Source: Chitinophagales bacterium
Lineage (GTDB): Bacteria > Bacteroidota > Bacteroidia > Chitinophagales > Saprospiraceae
DNA: 64,000 nt
Assembly (NCBI GenBank): GCA_013298845.1
Contig: JAAFJN010000009.1
Coordinates: forward strand, 1-64,000
Reading direction: 5' to 3'
Shown here: positions 1 to 8,024 of the stretch, one piece after another
Position numbering within the stretch: position 1 is the first letter of the stretch
Layout: the number at the start of each line of letters is the position of its first letter
Position numbers and translations under genes: made by a program
The notes under the pieces: model-generated
Databases searched by the model: none
The model's input: only the letters and a program-made list of their open reading frames with translations
Told to the model about the DNA's origin: nothing

Positions 1-13
1 TATCCCACATTTA

Positions 14-48
14 TCCTGGGTTAGGGCAGGCACAAGGCCTGCCCCTAC
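14..48. repeat. REP-like hairpin, copy 1
   Basis: A 35-bp sequence repeated at 181-215. It contains a perfect 8-bp stem, GGGCAGGC at 24-31 and GCCTGCCC at 37-44, around the loop ACAAG. Its place next to a RAYT gene fits the REP palindromes such transposases recognise; that link is inferred from family knowledge. Confidence 0.75.
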
Positions 49-53
49 TACGC

Positions 54-144
54 GTTCACGTTACCACGTTCCCCCCCCGTTCACGTTACCACGTTCCCCC
101 CCCGTTCACGTTACCACGTTCCCCCCCGTTCACGTTATCCACGT
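54..144. repeat. 25-bp tandem repeat, about 3.7 units
   Basis: Units start at 54, 79, 104 and 128. Each reads GTTCACGTTACCACGTT followed by a run of 7-8 C. The last unit is partial and differs slightly (GTTATCCACGT). The C-runs vary in length, which suggests slippage. It lies between the two REP hairpins, so it may be part of a REP cluster (BIME-like). Confidence 0.8.
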
Positions 145-180
145 ATTTTTATATTTTGCGTATTTCCATACTCACATTCG

Positions 181-215
181 TCCTGGGTTAGGGCAGGCAC
201 AAGGCCTGCCCCTAC
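181..215. repeat. REP-like hairpin, copy 2
   Basis: Identical over 35 bp to 14-48. The stem arms are at 191-198 and 204-211. It ends 6 bp before the stop codon of the RAYT gene, so it may also act as its transcription terminator. Confidence 0.75.
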
Positions 216-220
216 GTTGT

Positions 221-724
221 TTACCGATACGGTTTTTTGGGATTTTGGATGATATACCGCTTGATGGCCTCGTATGCTTCCCGATTTCGGATGATGGTTT
301 CGTAATAATTGCGCTGGAATAACCTTTTGCGAAAAGGAGGCCAATTGTCGTTTTTGACACCCTTGATGTATTCCACCGTTACAATGGATTGTAAGGCACC
401 AATAATATCGCCCAGACTTTTGGGATCAACGGCCTGCCCGTCCCGAAACACATTTTTTATTTCCAAAATGCAATGAAAATGATTGGGCATAATTTGATAT
501 TCATGCAAGACGGCCATTGGAAAACGTTGAGGAAGCGCCAGCCATTCCCTATCCAACAATTTTCCGGCATCGTTTAATACCATTTTTTGGTTGTGAATAT
601 GCCCAAAGTAATCAACGCGATCCTGGCAAATAAAGGTGACAAAATAAATGCAATCGCTGGAATAGTCGTGCCCCGCCAAACGAATGGAGCGCCGATGATG
701 TCGGCTTGGATCATAATAACTCAT
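221..724 (-). CDS. REP-associated tyrosine transposase (RAYT, Y1_Tnp family)
   Basis: 167 aa. A single-strand DNA transposase-like enzyme of the IS200/IS605-related Y1 family, thought to act on REP palindromes. The HUH motif is seen as MPNHFH at residues 79-84. The catalytic Tyr is probably Tyr157, in RYIIQNP near the C-terminus, after the family-typical QRNYYETIIRN segment. I chose the ATG at 724 because the family begins just before this point; the 32 codons further upstream are not family-like. The two hairpins at 14-48 and 181-215, downstream on its coding strand, are its likely DNA partners. Length is normal and no frameshift is visible, so it may be active. Confidence 0.88.
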   Translation of the reverse strand: MSYYDPSRHHRRSIRLAGHDYSSDCIYFVTFICQDRVDYFGHIHNQKMVLNDAGKLLDREWLALPQRFPMAVLHEYQIMPNHFHCILEIKNVFRDGQAVDPKSLGDIIGALQSIVTVEYIKGVKNDNWPPFRKRLFQRNYYETIIRNREAYEAIKRYIIQNPKKPYR

Positions 725-803
725 ACGGTAGGTAATGATAAAATAAGTTTGAAATACGGTAGTGGCCGCAAAGATAGGGATGTTACTATTTTTCCACAAT
801 AGG

Positions 804-835
804 TTGCGCAAACCCAACAAAGTGCATGTACATTG
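804..835 (+). promoter_or_regulatory. possible Bacteroidota promoter for the 908 gene
   Basis: TTG at 804-806, a 22-bp spacer, then TACATTG at 829-835, close to the TTG/TAnnTTTG consensus of the Bacteroidota main sigma factor. The start codon is 72 bp downstream. The -7 box has one T fewer than the consensus. Confidence 0.35.
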
Positions 836-907
836 CGTCTATACCCGTACCGATACACCTTTTTTATTTCACAACAGCGTTTTTGCTGTTTTAACTAATC
901 ATTTATC

Positions 908-2674
908 ATGCGTTCTTTTATTTTGACATTACTGCTTTTTTGTTTTTTTTCCATTCTAAAAGCCCAAGCCCCTTGCGAAATTTTCAACTTAACTGTAGCC
1001 ACCGGCGATTGTACCGGCGATTTGACGTACACAGCGGTGGTTAACTTTGAAGTATCCAACACGACCAACGCGTCGTTTGACCTTTGGGCAAATGGCACCT
1101 ACATGGGTAATTACCCGTTGTCGGCTCTGCCGTTGACCATTCAAAATTTCCCATACAATGGCGGCGTGAATGACGTGGTGAAAGTGTGCATCAACGATAA
1201 CGCGAACTGTTGCCGCACGAAGGAATTCCCCGTGCCCGCTTGTATCACGAACCCGCAACCTTGCGAAATCGTTAATTTAACTGTAGCCACCGGCGATTGT
1301 ACCGGCGATTCGACGTACGCAGTGGTGGTTAATTTTGAAGTATCCAACACGACCAACGCGTCGTTTGACCTTTGGGCAAATGGCACCTACGTGGGTAATT
1401 ACCCGTTGTCGGCTCTGCCGTTGACCATTCAAAATTTCCCGTACAATGGCGGCGTGAATGACGTGGTGAAAGTGTGCATCAACGATAACGCGAACTGTTG
1501 CAAAGTGAAGGAATTCCCCGTGCCCGCTTGTATCACGAACTCAGAGCCTTGCGAAATTTACGATTTAACGGTAATCACGGGCGATTGCACGGGCGATTCG
1601 ACGTACCAGGTAAAAATTGATTTTGAAGTATCCAACACGACCAACGCGTTGTTTGATCTTTGGGCCAATGGCACCTACGTGGGTAATTACCCGTTGTCGG
1701 CTCTGCCGTTGACCATTCAAAATTTCCCGTACAATGGCGGCGTGAATGACGTGGTGAAAGTGTGCATCAACGATAACGCGAACTGTTGCAAAGTGAAGGA
1801 ATTCCCCGTGCCCGCTTGTATCACGAACTCGGAGCCTTGCGAAATCTTCAATTTAACCGTGACTACCGGCGATTGTTGGCCTGATTCTACCTATTTCGCC
1901 ACCATCAATTTTGGCGTCCAAGGTTCCACCAATGGGTTGTTTGACCTTTGGGCCAATGGCATTTACGTGGGCAATTACCCGCTGTCGGCGCTGCCGCTGA
2001 CCATCCAGCATTTTCCGTACAACGGCGGTGTGAATGACGTGGTGAAAGTGTGCATCAACGATAACCCGAACTGCTGCCAGGTGAAGGAGTTTCCCGTTCC
2101 ATCGTGCTTTTTGGGCAATTGTGTGATTGATAATTTGCTCGTTCAAACAACCGCCTGCGTGTGTGGTAAGTTTTTTGCGGTCATTACTTTTGACCACGAA
2201 AATGGCAGCAACGATGGTTTCGACATTGGCGGGAATGGCGTTAATTACGGTAATTTCGCGTACAGTCAGCAACAACCCATCATTCTTGGCCCGTTGGAAG
2301 GAGACAATACCACGCCCTACGAATTTGTGGTGCGCGACCACAGCCTGACCGGCTGCAAAGACGCGGTTGAAGTGGGTAAAATAGATTGCCCCGAATCGCC
2401 CACCTTCGAAATTATCAACAACGAAGGCAATGTTCAATTGGCACCCAATCCGGCAACTTCGAGTTTATCGGTGACGGCCACCTTGCGCAATGGCACCCTC
2501 AATGGCAGCGGACAAGTGAGCATTATCAGCGCCGATGGTCGCGTGGTTAAAAATATTTCGGTAAATACAGCAGCGAGTTTCAGCATAAATATCGGAGATT
2601 TGCCACCCGGCACTTATGAACTGGTTTTAGATACCGATTTGGGCCGATTAACCGGAAAATTCAGTAAGATTTAA
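908..2674 (+). CDS. T9SS-secreted protein with four near-identical 96-aa repeats
   Basis: 588 aa, not assigned to a known enzyme family. Residues 1-20 are a signal peptide ending AQA. From about residue 22, four tandem 96-aa modules start with PCEI and carry NFEVSNTTNA, FDLWANG and a cysteine pair (NCC). A fifth, divergent module follows (about 400-500). The last 80 or so residues (from LAPNPATSS, with DLPPGTYEL) are a type IX sorting domain, so the protein is probably exported and attached to the surface. Conserved cysteines in each module suggest disulfides. The modules are nearly identical in DNA, so recent duplication or gene conversion is likely. An adhesin or matrix role is a guess. The next gene starts 10 bp downstream. 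Confidence 0.85.
   Translation: MRSFILTLLLFCFFSILKAQAPCEIFNLTVATGDCTGDLTYTAVVNFEVSNTTNASFDLWANGTYMGNYPLSALPLTIQNFPYNGGVNDVVKVCINDNANCCRTKEFPVPACITNPQPCEIVNLTVATGDCTGDSTYAVVVNFEVSNTTNASFDLWANGTYVGNYPLSALPLTIQNFPYNGGVNDVVKVCINDNANCCKVKEFPVPACITNSEPCEIYDLTVITGDCTGDSTYQVKIDFEVSNTTNALFDLWANGTYVGNYPLSALPLTIQNFPYNGGVNDVVKVCINDNANCCKVKEFPVPACITNSEPCEIFNLTVTTGDCWPDSTYFATINFGVQGSTNGLFDLWANGIYVGNYPLSALPLTIQHFPYNGGVNDVVKVCINDNPNCCQVKEFPVPSCFLGNCVIDNLLVQTTACVCGKFFAVITFDHENGSNDGFDIGGNGVNYGNFAYSQQQPIILGPLEGDNTTPYEFVVRDHSLTGCKDAVEVGKIDCPESPTFEIINNEGNVQLAPNPATSSLSVTATLRNGTLNGSGQVSIISADGRVVKNISVNTAASFSINIGDLPPGTYELVLDTDLGRLTGKFSKI
971..2106 (+). repeat. four 288-bp in-frame tandem repeats
   Basis: Units start at 971, 1259, 1547 and 1835, each exactly 288 bp apart. 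Units 1-3 are almost identical over long stretches (for example the part encoding YPLSALPLTIQ); unit 4 has drifted more. All remain in frame inside the 908-2674 gene. Confidence 0.9.
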
Positions 2675-2684
2675 CCTTATTACT

Positions 2685-3737
2685 ATGACGAATATTCAAG
2701 GACCTGCTATCTTTTTGGCCCAATTTATGGGCGACACCGCTCCCTTTAACTCCCTCGAAAGTATTTGTAAATGGGCCGCTGATTTGGGCTACGTGGGCGT
2801 GCAAATTCCCACCTGGGACAGCCGCCTCATTGACCTCGAAAAGGCCGCCAATTCTAAAGACTATTGCGATGATTTGAAAGGACGCGTAGAAGCCTGTGGC
2901 GTTCAGATTACCGAACTGTCCACGCATTTACAAGGCCAATTGGTAGCGGTAAATCCGGCGTACGATGCCATGTTCGATGCGTTTGCGCCCGAACACCTGC
3001 GCGGAAACCCCAAAGCACGCACCGAATGGGCCATTCAAACCCTCAAATACGCGGCCAAAGCCAGCCAAAACCTGGGACTCAATGCCCACGTAACGTTTTC
3101 GGGTGCGCTGATTTGGCATACCGTGTATCCGTGGCCACAACGTCCCGCCGGATTGGTCGAAGCCGGATTTAAAGAACTGGCCCACCGCTGGCTCCCGATC
3201 CTGAATGAATTTGACGCATGTGGCGTGGACCTTTGTTACGAAATTCACCCCGGTGAAGACCTCCACGATGGGGTTACTTTTGAGCGCTTTTTGGAGGCTA
3301 CCGGCAACCACAACCGTTGCCATATTTTGTACGATCCTTCGCATTTTGTGTTGCAACAACTCGATTACCTGCAATACATTGATTTTTACCACGAACGCAT
3401 CAAAATGTTCCACGTAAAAGACGCCGAATTTAACCCAACGGGCAAAAGCGGTGTGTACGGCGGGTACCAGGGTTGGGCCGAGCGCCCCGGCCGTTTCCGG
3501 TCTTTGGGTGACGGACAGGTAGATTTCAAGTCTATATTCAGCAAGTTAGCGCAGTACAACTACACAGGTTGGGCCGTGTTGGAGTGGGAATGTTGCATCA
3601 AAGATTCCGCGCAAGGCGCCAAAGAAGGTGCACCATTTATTCAAAACCACATCATTAAAGTCACCGAACGCGCATTTGATGATTTTGCCGGGGCTGCCGT
3701 GGATGAAAATCTGTTAAAAAGCATCATCGGCATCTAG
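2685..3737 (+). CDS. sugar phosphate isomerase/epimerase family protein (xylose isomerase-like TIM barrel)
   Basis: 350 aa, cytoplasmic, no signal peptide. It belongs to the AP-endonuclease-2/xylose-isomerase-like TIM-barrel fold, whose members isomerise or epimerise sugars using a divalent metal. Likely metal ligands are visible in the usual order: Glu in CYEIHPGE (about 186), Asp in ILYDPSHF (about 217), His in MFHVKDAEF (about 244) and Glu in VLEWE (about 302). The substrate cannot be told from sequence. It starts 10 bp after the surface-protein gene and ends 12 bp before the next gene, so co-transcription is likely. Confidence 0.85.
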   Translation: MTNIQGPAIFLAQFMGDTAPFNSLESICKWAADLGYVGVQIPTWDSRLIDLEKAANSKDYCDDLKGRVEACGVQITELSTHLQGQLVAVNPAYDAMFDAFAPEHLRGNPKARTEWAIQTLKYAAKASQNLGLNAHVTFSGALIWHTVYPWPQRPAGLVEAGFKELAHRWLPILNEFDACGVDLCYEIHPGEDLHDGVTFERFLEATGNHNRCHILYDPSHFVLQQLDYLQYIDFYHERIKMFHVKDAEFNPTGKSGVYGGYQGWAERPGRFRSLGDGQVDFKSIFSKLAQYNYTGWAVLEWECCIKDSAQGAKEGAPFIQNHIIKVTERAFDDFAGAAVDENLLKSIIGI

Positions 3738-3749
3738 ATTTAACATTCC

Positions 3750-4745
3750 ATGAGGCTAAAAAATACCATCATTCTGGTATCTTTGCCGCCCTTTTTGGCG
3801 GGTTGTGGTGTTTCGGGGGGTAAAAACGCTTCGGACGCCGTGCAGTACATGCTCCGCCAAGATCAGGGAACCCGGTGGTTATTCTGCCTCGCCTTGGTGA
3901 TTGTTTTTTGGCAAACTATAAAATTGATCAGAGCCGGGCTTCGTTTGCTTTGGTGGACACTAAAAAAAACGAAGCCCGTTCTTTTCCGACCCAAATTGGT
4001 CAATATGTTGTTGGCAGCCGTAGCGGCCACGTTTTTGTGGGCCGTCAGCGAGCCGGTCGCCGATGTGATTCAGGAATTGGAACAACGTTATTGGACGCCG
4101 GTTTGGATTGGAAAAACGAGCAGTTTTAACGAAGCGCATTTAACGGCCATTTACGAAGCCGAATTGGCCAAAAAAGTGGACCCTTACGAACTGGAGGTGA
4201 TTAAAAAACGCACCCGGGAAATGGCCGAAAAAATTCAGTCCACACCATTGGCTATTTACGAATGCGCTTATTTGGAATGCGGCCTGAATCCGTACACGAT
4301 TCGCAAGGATTTGGTCGCCGCCGGATGGATTCAATTTACACGAACGGGTTTGCTGGGCCTTACGTACCAGGGAAAATCCGTTCAATTTGATCAGGTTTTG
4401 TACGCGTGTCGTCAGCGAAATATTGACCTGATGATGGATTTAAGTGAAATATATTTAACCGATAAGTACAAAAGAGCCCACGAAAAGCCATTGTATAACA
4501 CCATTGACTTATACCTCGCTCTTTTTGCACCGGCGTTTATTGGCGCTCCTTCGGATAAAATATTATATCAAGGATACCAGAATCCAAGTTATTACCTCAA
4601 TAAAGGCTTGGATGGCTGGTTTACACAAGACATGCCCGACGGGCGAAAATTGATTCTTCGTAAAAACTCCGCCTGCGACGGCGCGATTACCATTTACGAG
4701 ATTTATTTAGCCCTCGAAGCAAAGAAAAACAGATTGGTAGGTTAA
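3750..4745 (+). CDS. membrane-anchored lysozyme-like (SLT-like) protein, putative
   Basis: 331 aa. The N-terminus has a possible lipobox, LAGC at 17-20, then two membrane segments at about 42-60 and 83-100. The C-terminal half has a stretch like the catalytic core of soluble lytic transglycosylases: ECGLNP at 176-181, with Glu176 as candidate catalytic acid, followed by AAGWIQF at 190-196 (compare the family's ESG-NP and GLIQF motifs). A role in peptidoglycan cleavage is inferred. The overall similarity is short and no other phage or secretion genes are near. The gene ends 4 bp before the next, which also encodes a membrane protein, so the two may act together. Confidence 0.5.
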   Translation: MRLKNTIILVSLPPFLAGCGVSGGKNASDAVQYMLRQDQGTRWLFCLALVIVFWQTIKLIRAGLRLLWWTLKKTKPVLFRPKLVNMLLAAVAATFLWAVSEPVADVIQELEQRYWTPVWIGKTSSFNEAHLTAIYEAELAKKVDPYELEVIKKRTREMAEKIQSTPLAIYECAYLECGLNPYTIRKDLVAAGWIQFTRTGLLGLTYQGKSVQFDQVLYACRQRNIDLMMDLSEIYLTDKYKRAHEKPLYNTIDLYLALFAPAFIGAPSDKILYQGYQNPSYYLNKGLDGWFTQDMPDGRKLILRKNSACDGAITIYEIYLALEAKKNRLVG

Positions 4746-4749
4746 TAAA

Positions 4750-5742
4750 ATGAAATTGTTCCCTCTGCTATGCTGCCTAGCCTTTGTGCTCGGTGGCTTT
4801 TCCAACGTGTACGCCCAAGCAAAATCGGTGCGTGTTGAAACGTATTTAGGTAGTTTTCGTTACGAAAATGATAAACCCGTCGGTACGGTAAAGTTCATCT
4901 TCCAACGGGCCGTATTTACCCGCGAAGGCAACGGCCGAAAATCGTACAAACAACTTCTGAGTGGCCAGCGCGGTTATTCCAACAACGACAACGCCGGTGA
5001 CTTATTGGCCGTTCAAGTGGTGCATAAAGGCGAAACAATGGCCATTTATCCCGAACCCAAAGGCAAAAAAAGCAACGGTCGGCCCATAGTTCAGGAGCCG
5101 GAACCCACGCCCACGGCACCCTCCGAATTGGTAAAATCAAAACGCAATGAAGCCCGCGCCGTACCAGCGCAAATTGTCAACGAACCGCCGGAAACATCCG
5201 CTCCGGTGGCCTCCACCGATCCCGTTCGTCCGCGTGCTTTGTTCCCCAATGAACCCAACCAAAGTGTTCAGCCAGGCGGGAAGGGCAGTATTTCGTTGCC
5301 CGATTCGGCGACGCTGGTGCAAAACCTGGAAGGGGCCAAACAAACCATGACCGGCTGGAAAGCCCGCCTTTGGCAAAGCGCTCAACCCATTTGGGAATTT
5401 GTGATGTGGACGTTTAACAGCATTATTGTGTTGCTGATTTGTTTCGCGGGTTTGTGCCGCTACATTGCCAAAACGGCCGCCGCTGAAAGTAAAATTTCGC
5501 CCAAAGGCCGCGTAATTACCGGTCGCTGGATTATCGGGGCGCACCAAAATGCTTCGGGTATGTTGCTGATTATCACCTGGGTCATCGCCATCTTTTTCCT
5601 GATTGACATCTTTATGTGGCTGATTTACCTGGATTTGCCCATTTGGTTGTTGTTCCTTATTTGGTTTCCGACCCTGTGGCTGGCCGAAAAAATTACGGGC
5701 TGGATTGTACCTAATTTAAGGGGTGATGATAATTACGCGTGA
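4750..5742 (+). CDS. membrane protein of unknown function
   Basis: 330 aa, not recognised. Signal peptide at 1-22 (ends YAQA); a small beta-rich region to about 95; a Pro/Ala-rich low-complexity linker at about 105-180; then hydrophobic segments at about 217-236, 265-285 and 290-315. The layout suggests an exported domain tethered to the inner membrane. It begins 4 bp after the lysozyme-like gene, so the two are probably one transcription and functional unit. It could belong to a phage- or secretion-like apparatus, but nothing in the sequence decides this. Confidence 0.6.
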   Translation: MKLFPLLCCLAFVLGGFSNVYAQAKSVRVETYLGSFRYENDKPVGTVKFIFQRAVFTREGNGRKSYKQLLSGQRGYSNNDNAGDLLAVQVVHKGETMAIYPEPKGKKSNGRPIVQEPEPTPTAPSELVKSKRNEARAVPAQIVNEPPETSAPVASTDPVRPRALFPNEPNQSVQPGGKGSISLPDSATLVQNLEGAKQTMTGWKARLWQSAQPIWEFVMWTFNSIIVLLICFAGLCRYIAKTAAAESKISPKGRVITGRWIIGAHQNASGMLLIITWVIAIFFLIDIFMWLIYLDLPIWLLFLIWFPTLWLAEKITGWIVPNLRGDDNYA

Positions 5743-5787
5743 TGGGAAACATATACTTACGTGTATTATGATTTTTACGAGCCAATT

Positions 5788-5820
5788 TTGTAATAATTTG
5801 AATTAGTTTGCTTAACTTTG
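5788..5820 (+). promoter_or_regulatory. Bacteroidota-type promoter of the J-domain operon
   Basis: TTG at 5788-5790, a 22-bp spacer and TAACTTTG at 5813-5820, a good match to the TTG/TAnnTTTG consensus. The start codon at 5859 lies 38 bp downstream. Confidence 0.65.
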
Positions 5821-5858
5821 CGTCCATTAATTTCAGTTAAGTCGTTATTGAATGGTTT

Positions 5859-6428
5859 ATGTTTAAAAACTATTATCATGTATTGAAAATTAGCAATGAT
5901 GCGAGTCAAAAAGAAATTAAAGAGGCTTTTCGAAGATTAGCGTTTCAAAATCATCCTGATGTTAATAAATCTTTTGATGCTCATGAGAAATTTATTGAGA
6001 TTACTGAAGCCTATGAAGTCCTCAAAGATATTAATAAGAGAAGAGAATACGATGAAATATATGAAAAATATATTTCGTATGATGGCAGATTTAATGGCAG
6101 TTCAAGATTTGCGGAGTCTGATTATGGTAGAAAATATAGAGAGTGGCAAGATTCTGGAAAGAAAAAAAGTGAAGAGTTTGCTTCTACGCCTTTTGATGAA
6201 TTTGCTAAAAATATAGTTAGGGAAGTAAAAGTTGGTGCTAATTACCTCCCTAATCTACTAGCTGTTTTAATAACAGTAAGTATTGCTGTTACTATTATTT
6301 CTAAGTCTGATTCAGTCGCAACAGCAGCACCGTCATTGATCTTTTTCTATGTCACTTATCATTTATTGAATGTTGCCATCAAAGACTACAAAAAAGAAAA
6401 ATTTATTTATAAAAATTATAAAAAATGA
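5859..6428 (+). CDS. membrane-anchored J-domain (DnaJ-like) protein
   Basis: 189 aa. Residues 4-68 form a J domain with the HPD motif at 32-34, which stimulates the ATPase of a DnaK/Hsp70 partner. There is no Gly/Phe-rich region and no zinc finger, so this is not housekeeping DnaJ. Two hydrophobic segments at about 130-150 and 155-172 suggest that the J domain recruits Hsp70 to the membrane. The gene is markedly AT-rich with A/T-ending codons, unlike its neighbours, so recent transfer is plausible. Its stop codon overlaps the next start (ATGA), so the two are translationally coupled. Confidence 0.85.
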   Translation: MFKNYYHVLKISNDASQKEIKEAFRRLAFQNHPDVNKSFDAHEKFIEITEAYEVLKDINKRREYDEIYEKYISYDGRFNGSSRFAESDYGRKYREWQDSGKKKSEEFASTPFDEFAKNIVREVKVGANYLPNLLAVLITVSIAVTIISKSDSVATAAPSLIFFYVTYHLLNVAIKDYKKEKFIYKNYKK

Positions 6429-6841
6429 TATTTATTCAAGCGATAGTTTACTTTGCATTATCAATTTCTATTGCCCATTTTTTAGGAAAATCTAGACAAA
6501 TTGGCTTTGGTTGGTCACTCTTTTTTTGTATTTTTTTGACATTAATTGGCGGGTTTATTATCACAATGCTCAGCCGAAAATATTATGACTCAAATCCGTC
6601 GCCATCTAAGATTAAGTTAGTTATTGGATGGCTGATTGGGATTGTATTTGGTCTTGCATCAATCTTATTAGTGTTTTTACTTGTTAAGGACTTTTCTTTT
6701 TTCTATAAAGCATCCTCGTTCAGAAAATTAATGGTGTTAAATCAGGTAAATATCATGATTGGATTATCTGGCTTGGGGTTTTACTTGATTGGCCTCGCAA
6801 AAGGTAAAAAATACAATAATAGCCTTCCTCTAAAAAACTAG
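6425..6841 (+). CDS. small polytopic membrane protein coupled to the J-domain gene
   Basis: 138 aa, not recognised. Four hydrophobic segments are seen, at about 3-20, 27-48, 65-88 and 105-125. The start codon overlaps the stop of the J-domain gene by 4 bp. It shares that gene's AT-rich composition, so the pair was probably acquired together. A complex with the J-domain protein is an inference from coupling. Confidence 0.7.
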   Translation: MIFIQAIVYFALSISIAHFLGKSRQIGFGWSLFFCIFLTLIGGFIITMLSRKYYDSNPSPSKIKLVIGWLIGIVFGLASILLVFLLVKDFSFFYKASSFRKLMVLNQVNIMIGLSGLGFYLIGLAKGKKYNNSLPLKN

Positions 6842-6926
6842 TCCTTACTTGCAATCTTATTTTCAAGAAAAAATTTTCACCCAAGACATTTAGAGGCAAT
6901 TAATTCCATGATCCATTCATAATCTA

Positions 6927-7865
6927 GTGTTTCGATTGCTCAAATATACCCTCTACACCCTCCTCGCCGCCATCGGGTTAATCTGCCTCTTTTTTGGCCA
7001 CACCGATAAATCACTGGCCGAACTCACGCCCGCCTACGCGCCCGCGCCGTCGGCGTTTGTGGAGATCAACGGGATGCAGGTCCATTACCGCGACGAAGGC
7101 GACCCGGCGGATACGTTGCCCATTGTTTTGATTCATGGCACCGGTGCCAGTCTGCACACCTTTGAGGCGTGGGCTACCGCATTAAAACAAAAAAAGCGGG
7201 TAGTTCGGATGGATTTACCGGCGTTTGGCCTCACCGGGCCTTTCCCGAACCGCGATTATTCGATGGATCATTACGTGGAATTTGTGGAACGTTTTCTGAA
7301 CGCACGGGGCATCCGGCGTTGCATTTTGGGCGGAAATTCCCTGGGCGGACAAATTGCCTGGGAGTTTACCCACAAAAAGCCGGACATGGTGGACAAACTC
7401 ATCTTAATTGACGCGGCAGGTTACGCTTTAAAATCTACCAGTGTGCCCATTGGGTTTAGAATTGCCCGAACGCCTTATCTCAGTACCATTATGACCTTTA
7501 TTACGCCGCGTTTTATGGTAACATCGAGCGTCGAGAACGTGTACGCTGAAAAAAGTAAAGTGTCGGAAGAACTGGTAGATCGCTACTTTAACCTGACTTT
7601 ACGTGCCGGAAATCGCCAAGCCTTGGTGGACCGGATGAACACCGTGTACGATACCACGCGGGTACAACGCGTGAAAAACATTCAGCAGCCGACCTTAGTG
7701 TTGTGGGGTGGCCAGGACCAATTGATTCCCCTGCGCAGTGCGTACCGTTTTCACGATGATTTGCCCAACGATACGCTGGTCATTTTGAACTATGCCGGCC
7801 ACGTGCCGATGGAGGAACATCCGAACGAGAGTTTAAATGCGGTGTTGTATTTTTTGAAATGGTAG
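6927..7865 (+). CDS. alpha/beta hydrolase
   Basis: 312 aa. An N-terminal hydrophobic segment (4-24) acts as signal or anchor. The alpha/beta hydrolase fold shows the oxyanion region LIHGTGAS (about 69-76), the nucleophile elbow GNSLGG (Ser at about 136), an acid Asp in WGGQDQLIP (about 264) and the catalytic His in AGHVPMEEHP (about 292). It is an esterase, lipase or C-C hydrolase-type enzyme of unknown substrate. The start is GTG; the ATG just upstream (6908) runs into a stop after five codons. GC content returns to the local norm here. Confidence 0.85.
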   Translation: MFRLLKYTLYTLLAAIGLICLFFGHTDKSLAELTPAYAPAPSAFVEINGMQVHYRDEGDPADTLPIVLIHGTGASLHTFEAWATALKQKKRVVRMDLPAFGLTGPFPNRDYSMDHYVEFVERFLNARGIRRCILGGNSLGGQIAWEFTHKKPDMVDKLILIDAAGYALKSTSVPIGFRIARTPYLSTIMTFITPRFMVTSSVENVYAEKSKVSEELVDRYFNLTLRAGNRQALVDRMNTVYDTTRVQRVKNIQQPTLVLWGGQDQLIPLRSAYRFHDDLPNDTLVILNYAGHVPMEEHPNESLNAVLYFLKW

Positions 7866-8024
7866 CCGTTTGCCGAAAAAATTACTTTGATTCCTCCCTC
7901 TAAATGGCTAAAAATCAACTTTTTTAAAGTTTTTTGCGGAGATAAAACATGAAAAGCGAAAAATGCCCGGTAATTTTACTTCTTTTGCGCATTCAATTTT
8001 AAATCAAGTAATTAAGTCTTACGT

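Noticed and set aside
54-144. CRISPR array
   Set aside because: The 25-bp units are contiguous, with no unique spacers, and no cas genes are present.
3750-5742. Prophage lysis module
   Set aside because: Only a lysozyme-like motif is seen; there are no holin, capsid, tail or integrase genes around it.
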